DNA of 64,000 nt from Bryobacterales bacterium (GTDB lineage Bacteria; Acidobacteriota; Terriglobia; Bryobacterales; UBA6623), in the NCBI GenBank assembly GCA_028819235.1, contig JAPPMC010000129.1, forward strand, positions 1 to 64,000, written 5' to 3'. A program made the translations under genes and the position numbers. Position 1 is the stretch's first letter. Every line of letters starts with the position of its first letter. The notes beneath the pieces are model-generated. The model did not search any database. It was not told where the DNA came from and was given only the letters and a program-made list of their open reading frames with translations. This document shows positions 17,236 through 25,779 of the stretch, piece after piece.

Positions 17236-18078
17236 TCAGGCTTTGCTCCATTGGTCGCGAAGGAATCGCGTGCCGTCCAACGCTATGTCGTCCATCGAAT
17301 CGGCCAGGTCTCGCCAAATCGCGGTAGCGGCCGAAAGCTCAGGAATGTGCGAGTTGAAGGACTCGATCGTCAGCCAGCGGTCGTAGCCGATGCCCTTGAT
17401 CGCGGCCATCACGCCCGGCCAGTCGACGTGCCCGGAGCCGGGCGTGCCCCGGTCGTTCTCGCAGGTGTGCACATGCATCAGGTGCTTCCCGCACGTCGTG
17501 TAGGCCTCGGCGACATCCTTGTCTTCGATGTTCTGGTGAAACGTGTCCAGCAGGATCCCGACCCGATCGCAGCCGACCTCGTCGACAAAACGGTACGCAT
17601 CTAGTGCAGTGTTCAGGAAGTAGGTCTCGAAGCGGTTCAGGGGCTCAACGGCCATGGTGACGCCCGCATCCTCGAGATCGTCGCCGAGCATCTGGTGCAT
17701 CTCGACGCCCCACTTCCATTCGTCCTCCGTGCGGCGGTGCCCCGGAAGGTACCCGACTGGCGAGTGTGTCGGGCCGGCGATCTGGTCCGCACCGGCCTCG
17801 GCGGCAGTGCGGATGACGTTCTTCCAGTGCTCCAGCGTCCTCTCACGGACTGCCGGGTCGGAACTGATCGGATTAATGCCCTCAGGGTTGATCGAGCAGA
17901 AATGCACGTTCATGGCGTGGGCTTCGCAGGTCCGCCGGACTGCCGCGGTGTCCAAGTCCGTCGGCACGAAGACCGGGATTTCGATCCCGTCCACCCCGAC
18001 TTCCTTGAGTGCGTCGAACGGGTATTTGTCAGGCTCGAAGGATCCCGACCAGATTAGTGTGTTGACTCCGAACTTCAT
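17236..18078 (-). CDS. Sugar phosphate isomerase/epimerase (DTE/DPE-like TIM barrel)
   Basis: A 280-residue xylose-isomerase-like TIM barrel, close in layout to D-tagatose/D-psicose 3-epimerases. Conserved metal and catalytic positions are visible: AVEPLNRFE (Glu), ILLDTFHQN (Asp, His), HVHTCENDRGTPGSGHVDW (His) and LTIESF (second catalytic Glu). The N-terminal MKFGVNTLIWSG is typical. It probably interconverts ketohexoses or related sugars. It pairs with the downstream DMT transporter. Confidence 0.88.
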   Translation of the reverse strand: MKFGVNTLIWSGSFEPDKYPFDALKEVGVDGIEIPVFVPTDLDTAAVRRTCEAHAMNVHFCSINPEGINPISSDPAVRERTLEHWKNVIRTAAEAGADQIAGPTHSPVGYLPGHRRTEDEWKWGVEMHQMLGDDLEDAGVTMAVEPLNRFETYFLNTALDAYRFVDEVGCDRVGILLDTFHQNIEDKDVAEAYTTCGKHLMHVHTCENDRGTPGSGHVDWPGVMAAIKGIGYDRWLTIESFNSHIPELSAATAIWRDLADSMDDIALDGTRFLRDQWSKA

Positions 18079-18185
18079 GCTTGTGGCCTCCCGCTGGGGA
18101 AGTTGCCATTATCCCAGAGTGCATGCTTTCGCCATGCGGGCAGGGGAGGCGGGTCCGCCGGGGGCCGGTGCGCGCCCAGCAGGGC

Positions 18186-18743
18186 TCATCGGTCCTGATG
18201 ACGGCCCGCCGCTGGCGACCAGCCCCGGGCCGACACGACGCCCCCGTTAAGTCCCAGTGCCGAAAGGCCGCCGAAAAACCGCGCGTGCTCCACCTTCATG
18301 CACTGGTCCATGACAACTTCCAGCCCGGCGTCGAGAGCTCGCTTCGCCGCCCGCTCATGCACGATTCCGAACTGCATCCAGACAACCTTCGCCCGGATAG
18401 CGATCGCTTCCTCGACGATCCCGGGGACGTGCTTGGCTGGCCTGAATATGTCCACGACGTCGACCTCTCCCGGTATCGATCTCAGCGAAGGGAAGCATTC
18501 CCGGGTCAAGATCGTCCGAGCGCCGGGATTCACCGGAATGATGTCGTACCCGCGGTTGGAGAGGTACACCGCCACGAAGTGGCTGGGACGTAGAGGATTG
18601 GCCGAGACGCCGACCATGGCCACCCTTCGAAATCTCCTGAGGATCGCCAAGCGGGCCTGAGGCCCGGCGGAGAGGTGGCTCCAAGACTGTCCGGACTGTT
18701 CGCCGACAGTGCCGCCACCCCAGCTGCAAACGAGTCCGGCCAT
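18186..18743 (-). CDS. CoA-binding domain protein (YccU-like)
   Basis: A 185-residue protein with a Rossmann-type CoA-binding fold (PF13380). Features are FRRVAMVGVSANPLRPSH, YLSNRGYDIIPVNPG, VDVVDIFRPAKHVPGIVEEA and VVWMQFGIVHERAA. The first ~30 residues are atypical, and an internal start nearer ILRRFRR would give the usual ~145 residues. The C-terminal ARGWSP tail is ordinary for the family. The function in bacteria is not well defined. It is between selB and the isomerase on the same strand. Confidence 0.82.
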   Translation of the reverse strand: MAGLVCSWGGGTVGEQSGQSWSHLSAGPQARLAILRRFRRVAMVGVSANPLRPSHFVAVYLSNRGYDIIPVNPGARTILTRECFPSLRSIPGEVDVVDIFRPAKHVPGIVEEAIAIRAKVVWMQFGIVHERAAKRALDAGLEVVMDQCMKVEHARFFGGLSALGLNGGVVSARGWSPAAGRHQDR

Positions 18744-18808
18744 TCGCCCGCCCTTCGTCGCAATCGTAGCAGCCCGGTTGCCCTTGCCAAGGCTGCGAGA
18801 ACGCGACC

Positions 18809-20713
18809 TTAGAGTACGCGCCGAACGTTCCCTATTCGCAGCGTTACTTTGACCCTGTCGAAGTACTCCAGCAACGGAATCGCATATTTTCGGCTGACTC
18901 CCGCTAGCCTCTTGAACTTGGGCACGTCGATCATTGCACCCTTCATGGGCGCCAGCCCGTTCCGAAGGCCTTCAATAGCGGTGCTGTGGAACACGAACTC
19001 GGAACTGACCTTCACCAGCACACCTTCTCGCACCAGCGCGGCCAGAATTCTCTCCGTTCGGCGGGCATCCGTCGGGAGCGTGGGTAGGAACTCCTTCAGA
19101 GTCGGGACGTGCAAGCCTGCTTCCTCGAACGAGTTGATGAGCCGGTTGCGAGCCTCGGCCTCGTCGCGGTCCAGCCGGACGGTGTGACTCGCGTCGCGCA
19201 CGAGATCACCGTCTGTCAACAGGGCGCCGGCAGCCTCCAGTCGGCCCAGGATCAGTTCTGCAAAGAATGGCGGCGCGCCCCTGAACTCGCCGCTCCTCAA
19301 TTCCTCGATCGGAATCCCGGGCTCGAGCGGGTTTCGGCGGTGGTAGCGCTGCACGGCCGCCGCAGTCCTGCCCTCCGACTGTTGGATCCGCCGCAGTGAG
19401 CAGATCCAGACTGGTGACTGGCGTGCGACGCAGAGCTTGCGGCTCGGACCGGCAATGCGGGCCAACTCCGATTCCCGCCGTCCGGTGAGGGCCGTCAGGT
19501 CGTTGCCGCCGATTCCGAAACGCCGAGATTCGCACAGGGCCAACACGACTTCTTCGTCGCTGCCCGTGCGCAGCGCCTTCAGGGTCGCGAGCGTCCCGTC
19601 ATCCTTCCGGTGGCGCGTAGCGTGCGGGTCGAGAACTGTTCCGCCCGCGATGGTGACAAGCGGGGAGAACTGCCGAATGATGAACCGGTCGCGGTGGACG
19701 GCCGTAAGCGGGTTGGCCAGCCTGACCTGGACGTAGCCGGACTCCCCGGGAGGCAGCGCGGCACGTCGGCCCGCTCCGTTCAGCAGGTAGACGCGCGCGG
19801 TCGTCTCTGCTGTTCCCAAGTGGATGTGCACCGGCGCGGTGTGCTTCAGGGGCCGGGCGCTCCGGAGCAGCTCGATGTGCGCATCAAACTGCATTGATGG
19901 AGCGAGTGCGCCCGGCGGCGCGATGCACATCCCCCGCCCGATCTCGGCTTTGGCGACCCCCCCGAGGTTCGCCGCGGTGCGTTGTCCTGCAGTCGCCTCC
20001 TTCACGGACTCGTCGTGTACCTGCAGTTTGCGGATGCGGGCAGTACGGTGTCCTGGCAGGATCTCCACGGTGTCGTCCACGCGCAGCCGTCCGCTGGCGA
20101 GAGTGCCAGTTACGACCGTGCCGAAGCCTCGCATGGTGAACGACCGGTCGATCGGCAGGCGCAGGAGCCCTTCGGAGGAGTGCGGTGCCACTCGCCTCGC
20201 GGTCTTGGCCAAGGCCGCTCTCAAGTCCTCGAGCCCCTCGCCAGTCTCGCTGCTAACGGGGAGCATTGGCGCGTCCGCCAAGAACGACCCCTCCACGAAT
20301 TCCGCGACCTCGAGCTTCACCAGCTCAAGAATCTCCCAATCGACCAGATCCACCTTGGTCAGAACGATCAGGCCGTGCTTCACACCGAGAAGGCGGCAGA
20401 TCTCGAAGTGCTCGCGAGTCTGCGGCATGACCGACTCATCTGCGGCTACTACCAGCATCACAACGTCGATTCCCCCCGCGCCGGCGAGCATGTTCTTGAC
20501 AAATCGCTCGTGGCCGGGCACATCCACGAATCCGATCCTCAGGCCGGGCTCGGGCCGCAAGCTAGCGAACCCTAGGTCGATCGTGATGCCGCGCCGCTTT
20601 TCCTCTTCCCACCGATCAGTGTCCGTGCCGGTCAGCGCGCGAACGAGCGAGGTCTTGCCGTGGTCGATGTGACCGCTCGTTCCGACGATGACGTTGTGAT
20701 TATCGGCTGCCAT
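18809..20713 (-). CDS. selB: Selenocysteine-specific translation elongation factor SelB
   Basis: SelB carries Sec-tRNA to UGA codons marked by a SECIS hairpin. The 634-residue length and domain plan fit. The EF-Tu-like GTPase has GHIDHGKT (14-21), DVPGHE (64-69) and TKVD (119-122), followed by beta-barrel domains and a C-terminal winged-helix region ending [20 protein letters not shown] that binds SECIS RNA. selA, selD and tRNA-Sec are not visible in the window. This implies that they lie elsewhere, or that the pathway is incomplete. ATG 20713 begins [15 protein letters not shown]. Confidence 0.95.
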   Translation of the reverse strand: MAADNHNVIVGTSGHIDHGKTSLVRALTGTDTDRWEEEKRRGITIDLGFASLRPEPGLRIGFVDVPGHERFVKNMLAGAGGIDVVMLVVAADESVMPQTREHFEICRLLGVKHGLIVLTKVDLVDWEILELVKLEVAEFVEGSFLADAPMLPVSSETGEGLEDLRAALAKTARRVAPHSSEGLLRLPIDRSFTMRGFGTVVTGTLASGRLRVDDTVEILPGHRTARIRKLQVHDESVKEATAGQRTAANLGGVAKAEIGRGMCIAPPGALAPSMQFDAHIELLRSARPLKHTAPVHIHLGTAETTARVYLLNGAGRRAALPPGESGYVQVRLANPLTAVHRDRFIIRQFSPLVTIAGGTVLDPHATRHRKDDGTLATLKALRTGSDEEVVLALCESRRFGIGGNDLTALTGRRESELARIAGPSRKLCVARQSPVWICSLRRIQQSEGRTAAAVQRYHRRNPLEPGIPIEELRSGEFRGAPPFFAELILGRLEAAGALLTDGDLVRDASHTVRLDRDEAEARNRLINSFEEAGLHVPTLKEFLPTLPTDARRTERILAALVREGVLVKVSSEFVFHSTAIEGLRNGLAPMKGAMIDVPKFKRLAGVSRKYAIPLLEYFDRVKVTLRIGNVRRVL

Positions 20714-21233
20714 CCCGGGCTCGCTTAAATGTAGCTTGCGGCCTCCGCCGCCATCACAAGGCGAGCTTAGCTACACAAGCTGCTCTTGCGCGGTCCGTAC
20801 TTCGTCCGATAGTCAGCGCCGGTGGATGCAATGTCGCTCCGGCCGGGCCTAGGATTGCAGCTACGGCGCAATACATCACGCCGTCGACGCAGGGTCGGTT
20901 CCATTGCCGACCTTGACCTCGTGGCTAGCACTGGTCCCCGAGTCGGCAAGGACCAATGGCATTCCCCGTAGTGCGCACGGTCCCATTTGTGCAGTGGCCT
21001 GCACCGTTTCAGCGAGCCACGGGCAATTCCGCCCCCAAACTTGCCCCGAGTAATCGCACGACTGCCAAAATCCCCTGCTTTGGGCAAGCTCGCTCACACG
21101 GTCAGCCGCCGTGAGGCTGGCATCACGTGCCGCCTTGATGAAGCCAAACCATGGACGGCAGGGGGCGACTTTGTGGTCCAGTCTGTGAGAGGCTGCAAAC
21201 GAGTTGGGCGGTACTGTGCGGATGGAGGGAGCG
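20714..21233. other. Gene-free stretch between selB and higA
   Basis: No frame with coding character on either strand. I looked for a tRNA-Sec here because of selB and found no paired acceptor/T arm. Confidence 0.4.
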
Positions 21234-21497
21234 TCAGGCAGCGTGGCCCTGGCGGAGGATCTCCTGATCCGAGTCGTAGTTGGCCTGCAAGCGCACCCAG
21301 AAGGAGGCGTTGGACCAGCCGACCGCCTGCATTCGTACGGCAAGGTCCGGTGTGATGCGGCCGCGGCCGCGGACGAGCTTCTCGAACGCGATTGGATCGA
21401 GGCCGAGGCGCACGGCGGCGGAACGGGGAGGCTCGTCCCCGAGGCAGCCGTCGCGGATAACGTCGCCGGGATGAGCGGGATTGTGGGGGAAGCTCAT
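21234..21497 (-). CDS. higA: HigA-family antitoxin (XRE helix-turn-helix)
   Basis: An 87-residue protein with the HigA layout. NPAHPGDVIRDG at the N-terminus corresponds to the family HPGEILxEE motif. A helix-turn-helix core (VRLGLDPIAFEKLVRGRGRITPDLAVRM) and the closing SNASFWVRLQANYD follow. Such proteins neutralise HigB ribosome-dependent mRNA endonucleases and repress their own operon. HigB normally precedes HigA, but only a shred of a HigB-like C-terminus is visible upstream (21507-21557). This looks like an orphan antitoxin. Confidence 0.85.
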   Translation of the reverse strand: MSFPHNPAHPGDVIRDGCLGDEPPRSAAVRLGLDPIAFEKLVRGRGRITPDLAVRMQAVGWSNASFWVRLQANYDSDQEILRQGHAA

Positions 21498-21506
21498 GGC
21501 AGGCTT

Positions 21507-21557
21507 CTAGTGGTAGTCAAGCAGATCGGCGTCGCGGATCTAGCCGTCGACGAAGTG
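21507..21557 (-). pseudogene. Possible higB toxin C-terminal remnant
   Basis: Directly upstream of higA, minus-strand codons read HFVDG-stop-IRDADLLDYH-stop, ending 10 bp before the higA ATG. The ending DxDLxDYH is the characteristic C-terminus of HigB toxins, but a TAG at 21540-21542 interrupts it and no N-terminal part is recognisable. The match is short, so this is tentative. Confidence 0.35.
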
Positions 21558-21877
21558 GTGCGGGGAGATCACCGCTTCAAGGTTTGCGACTCCCTCCATT
21601 TGTTGGGACTGATCGGGCTGCGCTCGGCTCACCGAAGGGCTCGCGAAGCGGGATCGGGCCAGAATCTCGAAACCCAAGGACTTTGTCCTCGTGCATTGGC
21701 GGAGCGTAGGACGTGCGGTGATGCTGACACCGGCGGCTTGGTCTCGGCTGATTCACCGTTGCCGGACACTGGAACCGCGAGCACGACTCGTACTGGGCTT
21801 CACCGTGCGAGCTAGTTGAACGGCGCTCAGTCCACGTGCATTCGGACCGCTGGGCCAGAATGTAGGCAGCCGGACGA
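21558..21877. other. Gene-free stretch upstream of VWFA gene
   Basis: Nothing coding is supported. It must contain the promoter of the VWFA-domain gene beginning at 21878. Confidence 0.35.
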
Positions 21878-23458
21878 ATGACGGCGGTCCGATCAATCCT
21901 GCTGCTTGGAGTGGCCATTGGCGCGCTCGCGCAGCCGGTGGAGATCGTAAACACCCACGGCGGCGTGTCCGTGGGAGTCGCGGACGAGAATCGCCTACGC
22001 ATTTGGTGGACCGGAACTGAGCCTCACACCAACGAGGGCATCGTCGTGAGCAGAAGCCCGGTTCGCCTTCTGGTCGAGGCCCAGACGCCGGTTGGCCGAA
22101 GCGCGGATGTCGAGGTTCGCCTCCCGCTGGGGTTGCCATTCGCTGTCAAGACAGACCATGGGGACATCGACGTCACCGGAATGGTCCGGCGCGCAAGCCT
22201 CCAGTCTGCGAGAGGCTCGCTGTCAGTCGAGGTACCGCTCGAGATCACGGTGATTGGCGTGGAGTCCACCAAGCAGCCCTCGGTCGTCGATACGCCACGT
22301 GGGCGCTCCATGCCCTTGCGCGCGCAGCAGATCGGCCCCCGCATGCGGGTCTGGAAGCTCATGAATAGCGTTGCTTCTCGCGATCTCGTGTACGGGCACC
22401 TCACGGCGCAGTTGCACTCACCCAGCGAGCTTCGCGTAAGGGATTGGGAGATCCCGCGAGATTGGCCGCTCAAGCCTCACACGGGGGCCGAACGCATCGC
22501 GGATGCCCTTATGCTCCGCGGTTCGCGGCGAGGGCGTTCATCCAGCCCGCCGCCCCAGACCCGTCGGGCGCCGCGCCCGTCAGCCAGCGAGAGCACGCCG
22601 ACGGGAACGGTCGTCTTCAGCTCCGAAGTGCGAATGGTCAGCATGACCGTAGCGGTGAGCGACGCCGGCGGGCGTCCAATGATCGGCCTCAGTCATGGAG
22701 ACTTCGTTGTAGAGGAGGACGGCGAGCGACAGGACGTTCAAGTCGTCGACCCCGAGGACTCCCCGTTCAATCTGGCCATCCTGCTGGACCTTAGCGGCAG
22801 CACCTCGGTCGATCTAGAGCACATGCGCGGCGCCACAAGGCGCTTGGTCGAGCTGGCTGGTGCGAACGACCGCGTCGCGCTGTACGCGATGGCCGGCAGC
22901 ATGTTTCACCGACTGGTGCCGCTGACGTCGGACCGGGACCTGCTCGTGCGGCGGCTGATGCGGTTGCCGCAACCAATCGGCGGTTCGCCCATTTGGGACG
23001 TTGTGATGATCGCGTATGAGGACCAGCTCGCCGAGCGCGCCGGAGAGCGGAATGCACTGGTGGTGATCAGCGACGGGATAGACAACCGCATCAGCGGCCA
23101 GTCTGTTCCCTCCCGGCTGAGTGCGGCAAAGCTGATCCGTGCGGCAGGTGAGATGGACACCCGAATCTACCCCGTATTCCTCCTCTCCGGCGAGCGGTTC
23201 GGACGGAACTGGTCCAGCACGGCGCGCAAGCGCCTCGAAGCCCTAACCAAGGCGACCGGCGGGAGGCTGTTCACGGCCCGCTCGGTGGCCGACGTCGAGC
23301 CAGTGCTGCCCGAACTCGCCAAGGAACTGCGGAGCGTCTACGAAATCGCGTACTACCCGGCCAATCAGCAGTTTGACGGGAGTTGGAGGCGAGTGTCGAT
23401 CAAGGTGGGCTCTCGCGGAGCCAGAGTGCGGGCGAGACCGGGCTACTTCGCTGACTGA
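21878..23458 (+). CDS. Exported VWFA-domain protein (acidobacterial type)
   Basis: A 526-residue protein with an N-terminal export signal (MTAVRSILLLGVAIGALAQ). The N-terminal third is beta-rich (about 20-200), followed by a Ser/Pro/Arg linker (215-245). The region VFSSEVRMVSMTVAVSDAGG leads into a von Willebrand A domain with the MIDAS motif DLSGSTS at about 304-310. The ending YEIAYYPANQQFDGSWRRVSIKV with RARPGYF is characteristic of the acidobacterial VWFA-related family (TIGR03436). These proteins are thought to mediate protein-protein contacts at the cell surface; the partner is unknown. The gene stands alone. Confidence 0.88.
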   Translation: MTAVRSILLLGVAIGALAQPVEIVNTHGGVSVGVADENRLRIWWTGTEPHTNEGIVVSRSPVRLLVEAQTPVGRSADVEVRLPLGLPFAVKTDHGDIDVTGMVRRASLQSARGSLSVEVPLEITVIGVESTKQPSVVDTPRGRSMPLRAQQIGPRMRVWKLMNSVASRDLVYGHLTAQLHSPSELRVRDWEIPRDWPLKPHTGAERIADALMLRGSRRGRSSSPPPQTRRAPRPSASESTPTGTVVFSSEVRMVSMTVAVSDAGGRPMIGLSHGDFVVEEDGERQDVQVVDPEDSPFNLAILLDLSGSTSVDLEHMRGATRRLVELAGANDRVALYAMAGSMFHRLVPLTSDRDLLVRRLMRLPQPIGGSPIWDVVMIAYEDQLAERAGERNALVVISDGIDNRISGQSVPSRLSAAKLIRAAGEMDTRIYPVFLLSGERFGRNWSSTARKRLEALTKATGGRLFTARSVADVEPVLPELAKELRSVYEIAYYPANQQFDGSWRRVSIKVGSRGARVRARPGYFAD

Positions 23459-23535
23459 CGGAGGCAGGACCGCAGCCGGATAGCGTATTGCGCTAGTCGG
23501 GGAACGCGGAGCCCGGGTGCTAGACTGTTGCGGCC

Positions 23536-24750
23536 ATGGCGTCGCGCCGACGTTTCCTCGCGACAGTAGCTGGAGCCGCCACGGCTGGCAGCCCCGCTTG
23601 GGCCCAGACCTCGGGCCGCCTCAGCATCACTTCGGTCGAGGCGGTCCCTGTCCGGCTGTGGTCCCGTTCCTCCCAAGGTCGCCTACCCGAGTTCGACGGC
23701 CCCTACGACCCGGCGCGCTGGCGCTACAGCGGCCCCTTCTCCCAATTGGCGAGTGCCATTGTGGTAGTCGTCAAGACAGATCAGGGCATAACTGGTTTCG
23801 GCCTAGGAGCGGGTGGTTCGGCGGCCGCGGAGATCATTCACGGGCACCTGCGCCACCTCTTGGTTGGCAGTGACCCGCGCAATGTTGAGCTGCTCTGGGA
23901 CCAGATGTACACTTCTGGCATCTATTACGGGCGCCGGGGCATTTTCGTGATGGCGCTCAGCGGCGTCGACAATGCGCTGTGGGACATCGTCGGCAAGCAC
24001 GCTGAGACACCGGTCTATAGACTGCTCGGCGGCCAGACGCAGGCCAGCGTTCCGGGGTACATCACCAACGCCGATCCAACTGTTGGCTTGGACCTCGGAT
24101 TCGAGCACTTCAAGGTGCCCGTACGTGACGGCGTCTGGGCTGGCCGGACCGGGATGGACCGCACAGAGCGCAATCTTGCGACGGTGCGACAGGCGATCGG
24201 CCCGGATCGCGGGCTGATGATCGACTGCGGCTGCCGATGGGATGACATTGGATACACGCTGGAGATGGCCCGGCGCCTTGAGCCGGTCGGGCTGTACTTC
24301 ATCGAGGAGCCCCTCTCGCCTGACAACATCCTCGGCTACCAGCGGCTTGTGGACGAGGTTGACAGCACCCTGATCGTCAGCGGCGAGCACGAGTACACGC
24401 AGTACGGCTATAAGATGCTGCTGCATCACAAAGGCACAGAAATCCTCCAGCCGGACATTACCTGGTGCGGCGGCGTGACCGCGGTTCGCAAGATCGCGGT
24501 GATGGGCGCGGAGCGCGGACTGCCGATAATTCCGCACCGTGGCAGCAGCCTCTACGGGATGCCGATCGTGCTGACCGCCGACGCCCCGCTGGCCGAGAGC
24601 TTCGGTACCGGAGATGACGCCACCGACCTGATGCTCGCCATGTCATCGCCGTACAAGGACGGTCGCTACTACCCCACCGACCGACCCGGGTTCGGGACGG
24701 AACTCACCGAAAGGATGGTGCGCGAGCATGCGGGAAGCAGCGCTCTCTAG
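23536..24750 (+). CDS. Enolase-superfamily sugar-acid dehydratase (L-rhamnonate dehydratase-like), exported
   Basis: A 404-residue mandelate racemase/muconate lactonizing family member. Metal ligands appear as D230 (MIDCGC), E257 (FIEEPL) and E284 (SGEHEYTQYG), and the catalytic His as H334 (IPHRGSSLYG). The EH and PHRGSSLYG patterns resemble rhamnonate dehydratases, which turn an acid sugar into its 2-keto-3-deoxy derivative. A twin-arginine-like leader (RRRFLATVAGAATAG) implies export folded with its metal. Its 3' end overlaps the next gene, a DHDPS-family aldolase, by 23 bp, fitting a dehydratase-aldolase pair. The exact substrate is inferred, not proven. Confidence 0.87.
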   Translation: MASRRRFLATVAGAATAGSPAWAQTSGRLSITSVEAVPVRLWSRSSQGRLPEFDGPYDPARWRYSGPFSQLASAIVVVVKTDQGITGFGLGAGGSAAAEIIHGHLRHLLVGSDPRNVELLWDQMYTSGIYYGRRGIFVMALSGVDNALWDIVGKHAETPVYRLLGGQTQASVPGYITNADPTVGLDLGFEHFKVPVRDGVWAGRTGMDRTERNLATVRQAIGPDRGLMIDCGCRWDDIGYTLEMARRLEPVGLYFIEEPLSPDNILGYQRLVDEVDSTLIVSGEHEYTQYGYKMLLHHKGTEILQPDITWCGGVTAVRKIAVMGAERGLPIIPHRGSSLYGMPIVLTADAPLAESFGTGDDATDLMLAMSSPYKDGRYYPTDRPGFGTELTERMVREHAGSSAL

Positions 24751-25720
24751 TTTTGGCCTTGGTCGGCGGCAGGTCCTTCACCTCCTCGGAGGTGCCTGGG
24801 CGGCACAGGTGTTCGCACAGGCCGCCCCAGCGATGCGGGGGATCTTCCCGATCGTTGCGACCCCCTACACCTCGGGAGGAGAAGTCGACTTCGACACGCT
24901 GGCCGAGGAGGTCCGCTATCTGGACCGAACCGGCGTGCATGGCATCGTTTGGCCGCAGCTGGCAAGCGAGTATGCCCTGCTGACGTTCGAGGAGCGGATC
25001 CGAGGCGCCGAGGTGATCGTGAATGCCGCGGCCGGACTGCGGCCCAAGGTCGTGATCGGCGTGCAGGCCGGGGACACTGAGACGGCCGTTCGCTATGCGA
25101 GCCACGCCAAGTCCCTGCAGCCTGACGCAGTCATCGCTCTGCCCCCGAGGAAGGGAAGGCAGACGGAGTTCGACTTGGAAGCCGTCGCGGATTACTACGG
25201 TGCTGTGGCCAAAGCCGCGGGCTTGCCCATGTTCATGCAGGCCATCGGCAACATGGACATTGAGTTCGTCGCCCGAATGGTGCGGGACATTCCGGAAATG
25301 CGGTACGTCAAGGACGAGGCCGGTCACACGCTGACGCGCCTGACGCAGTTCAGCGACCTGTCTGGGACGGACAGGCCCGTTGCCTTCACGGGCGGCCACG
25401 GGCGGACTCTGATCGAAGAGATGGCCCGAGGCTCATCGGGATCGATGCCCGCCTCATCGTGGCCGGATCTGTATGTCCGCACTTGGGACCTGTGGCACGC
25501 CGGCCACCGTTCGGAGGCGATCGATATGTTCTCCAAAGCGCTGCTGCTGATCACACGGGCCAGCGCCCATGGCCTGCCAGCCCTTTCCTACGTGCTGCAC
25601 CTGAGGGGCGTATTCCCGAACTGGAACGTACGCAATCCCGACGCGCGGCCGCTTGACCGCCACGCGATGGACGAACTGCGCAGGACGCTTGAGTTCGTCA
25701 AGCCGTACCTGTTGGTGTGA
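24728..25720 (+). CDS. DHDPS/N-acetylneuraminate lyase-family aldolase, Tat-exported
   Basis: A 330-residue TIM-barrel aldolase with the Schiff-base lysine K195 in MRYVKDEAG. A twin-arginine-type leader (GRRQVLHLLGGAWAAQVFAQA) precedes the barrel, which starts MRGIFPIVATPYTSGGEVD. The family's catalytic tyrosine region (usually PPYY or PYYN) reads ALPPRKGRQTEFD here, so the usual proton-relay Tyr is missing. Chemistry may therefore be altered or use another residue. It overlaps the upstream dehydratase by 23 bp. A role cleaving a 2-keto-3-deoxy sugar acid is suggested by context. Confidence 0.87.
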   Translation: MREAALSSFGLGRRQVLHLLGGAWAAQVFAQAAPAMRGIFPIVATPYTSGGEVDFDTLAEEVRYLDRTGVHGIVWPQLASEYALLTFEERIRGAEVIVNAAAGLRPKVVIGVQAGDTETAVRYASHAKSLQPDAVIALPPRKGRQTEFDLEAVADYYGAVAKAAGLPMFMQAIGNMDIEFVARMVRDIPEMRYVKDEAGHTLTRLTQFSDLSGTDRPVAFTGGHGRTLIEEMARGSSGSMPASSWPDLYVRTWDLWHAGHRSEAIDMFSKALLLITRASAHGLPALSYVLHLRGVFPNWNVRNPDARPLDRHAMDELRRTLEFVKPYLLV

Positions 25721-25779
25721 TGCTCGACCGCCTTCGGGCGAGGCCCGGAGGCTGGCTTTCCTGTGGGATGATGGGCGCC

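Noticed and set aside
20714..21233. Possible tRNA-Sec near selB
   Set aside because: No acceptor/T-arm pairing and no UCA anticodon stem could be found by eye.
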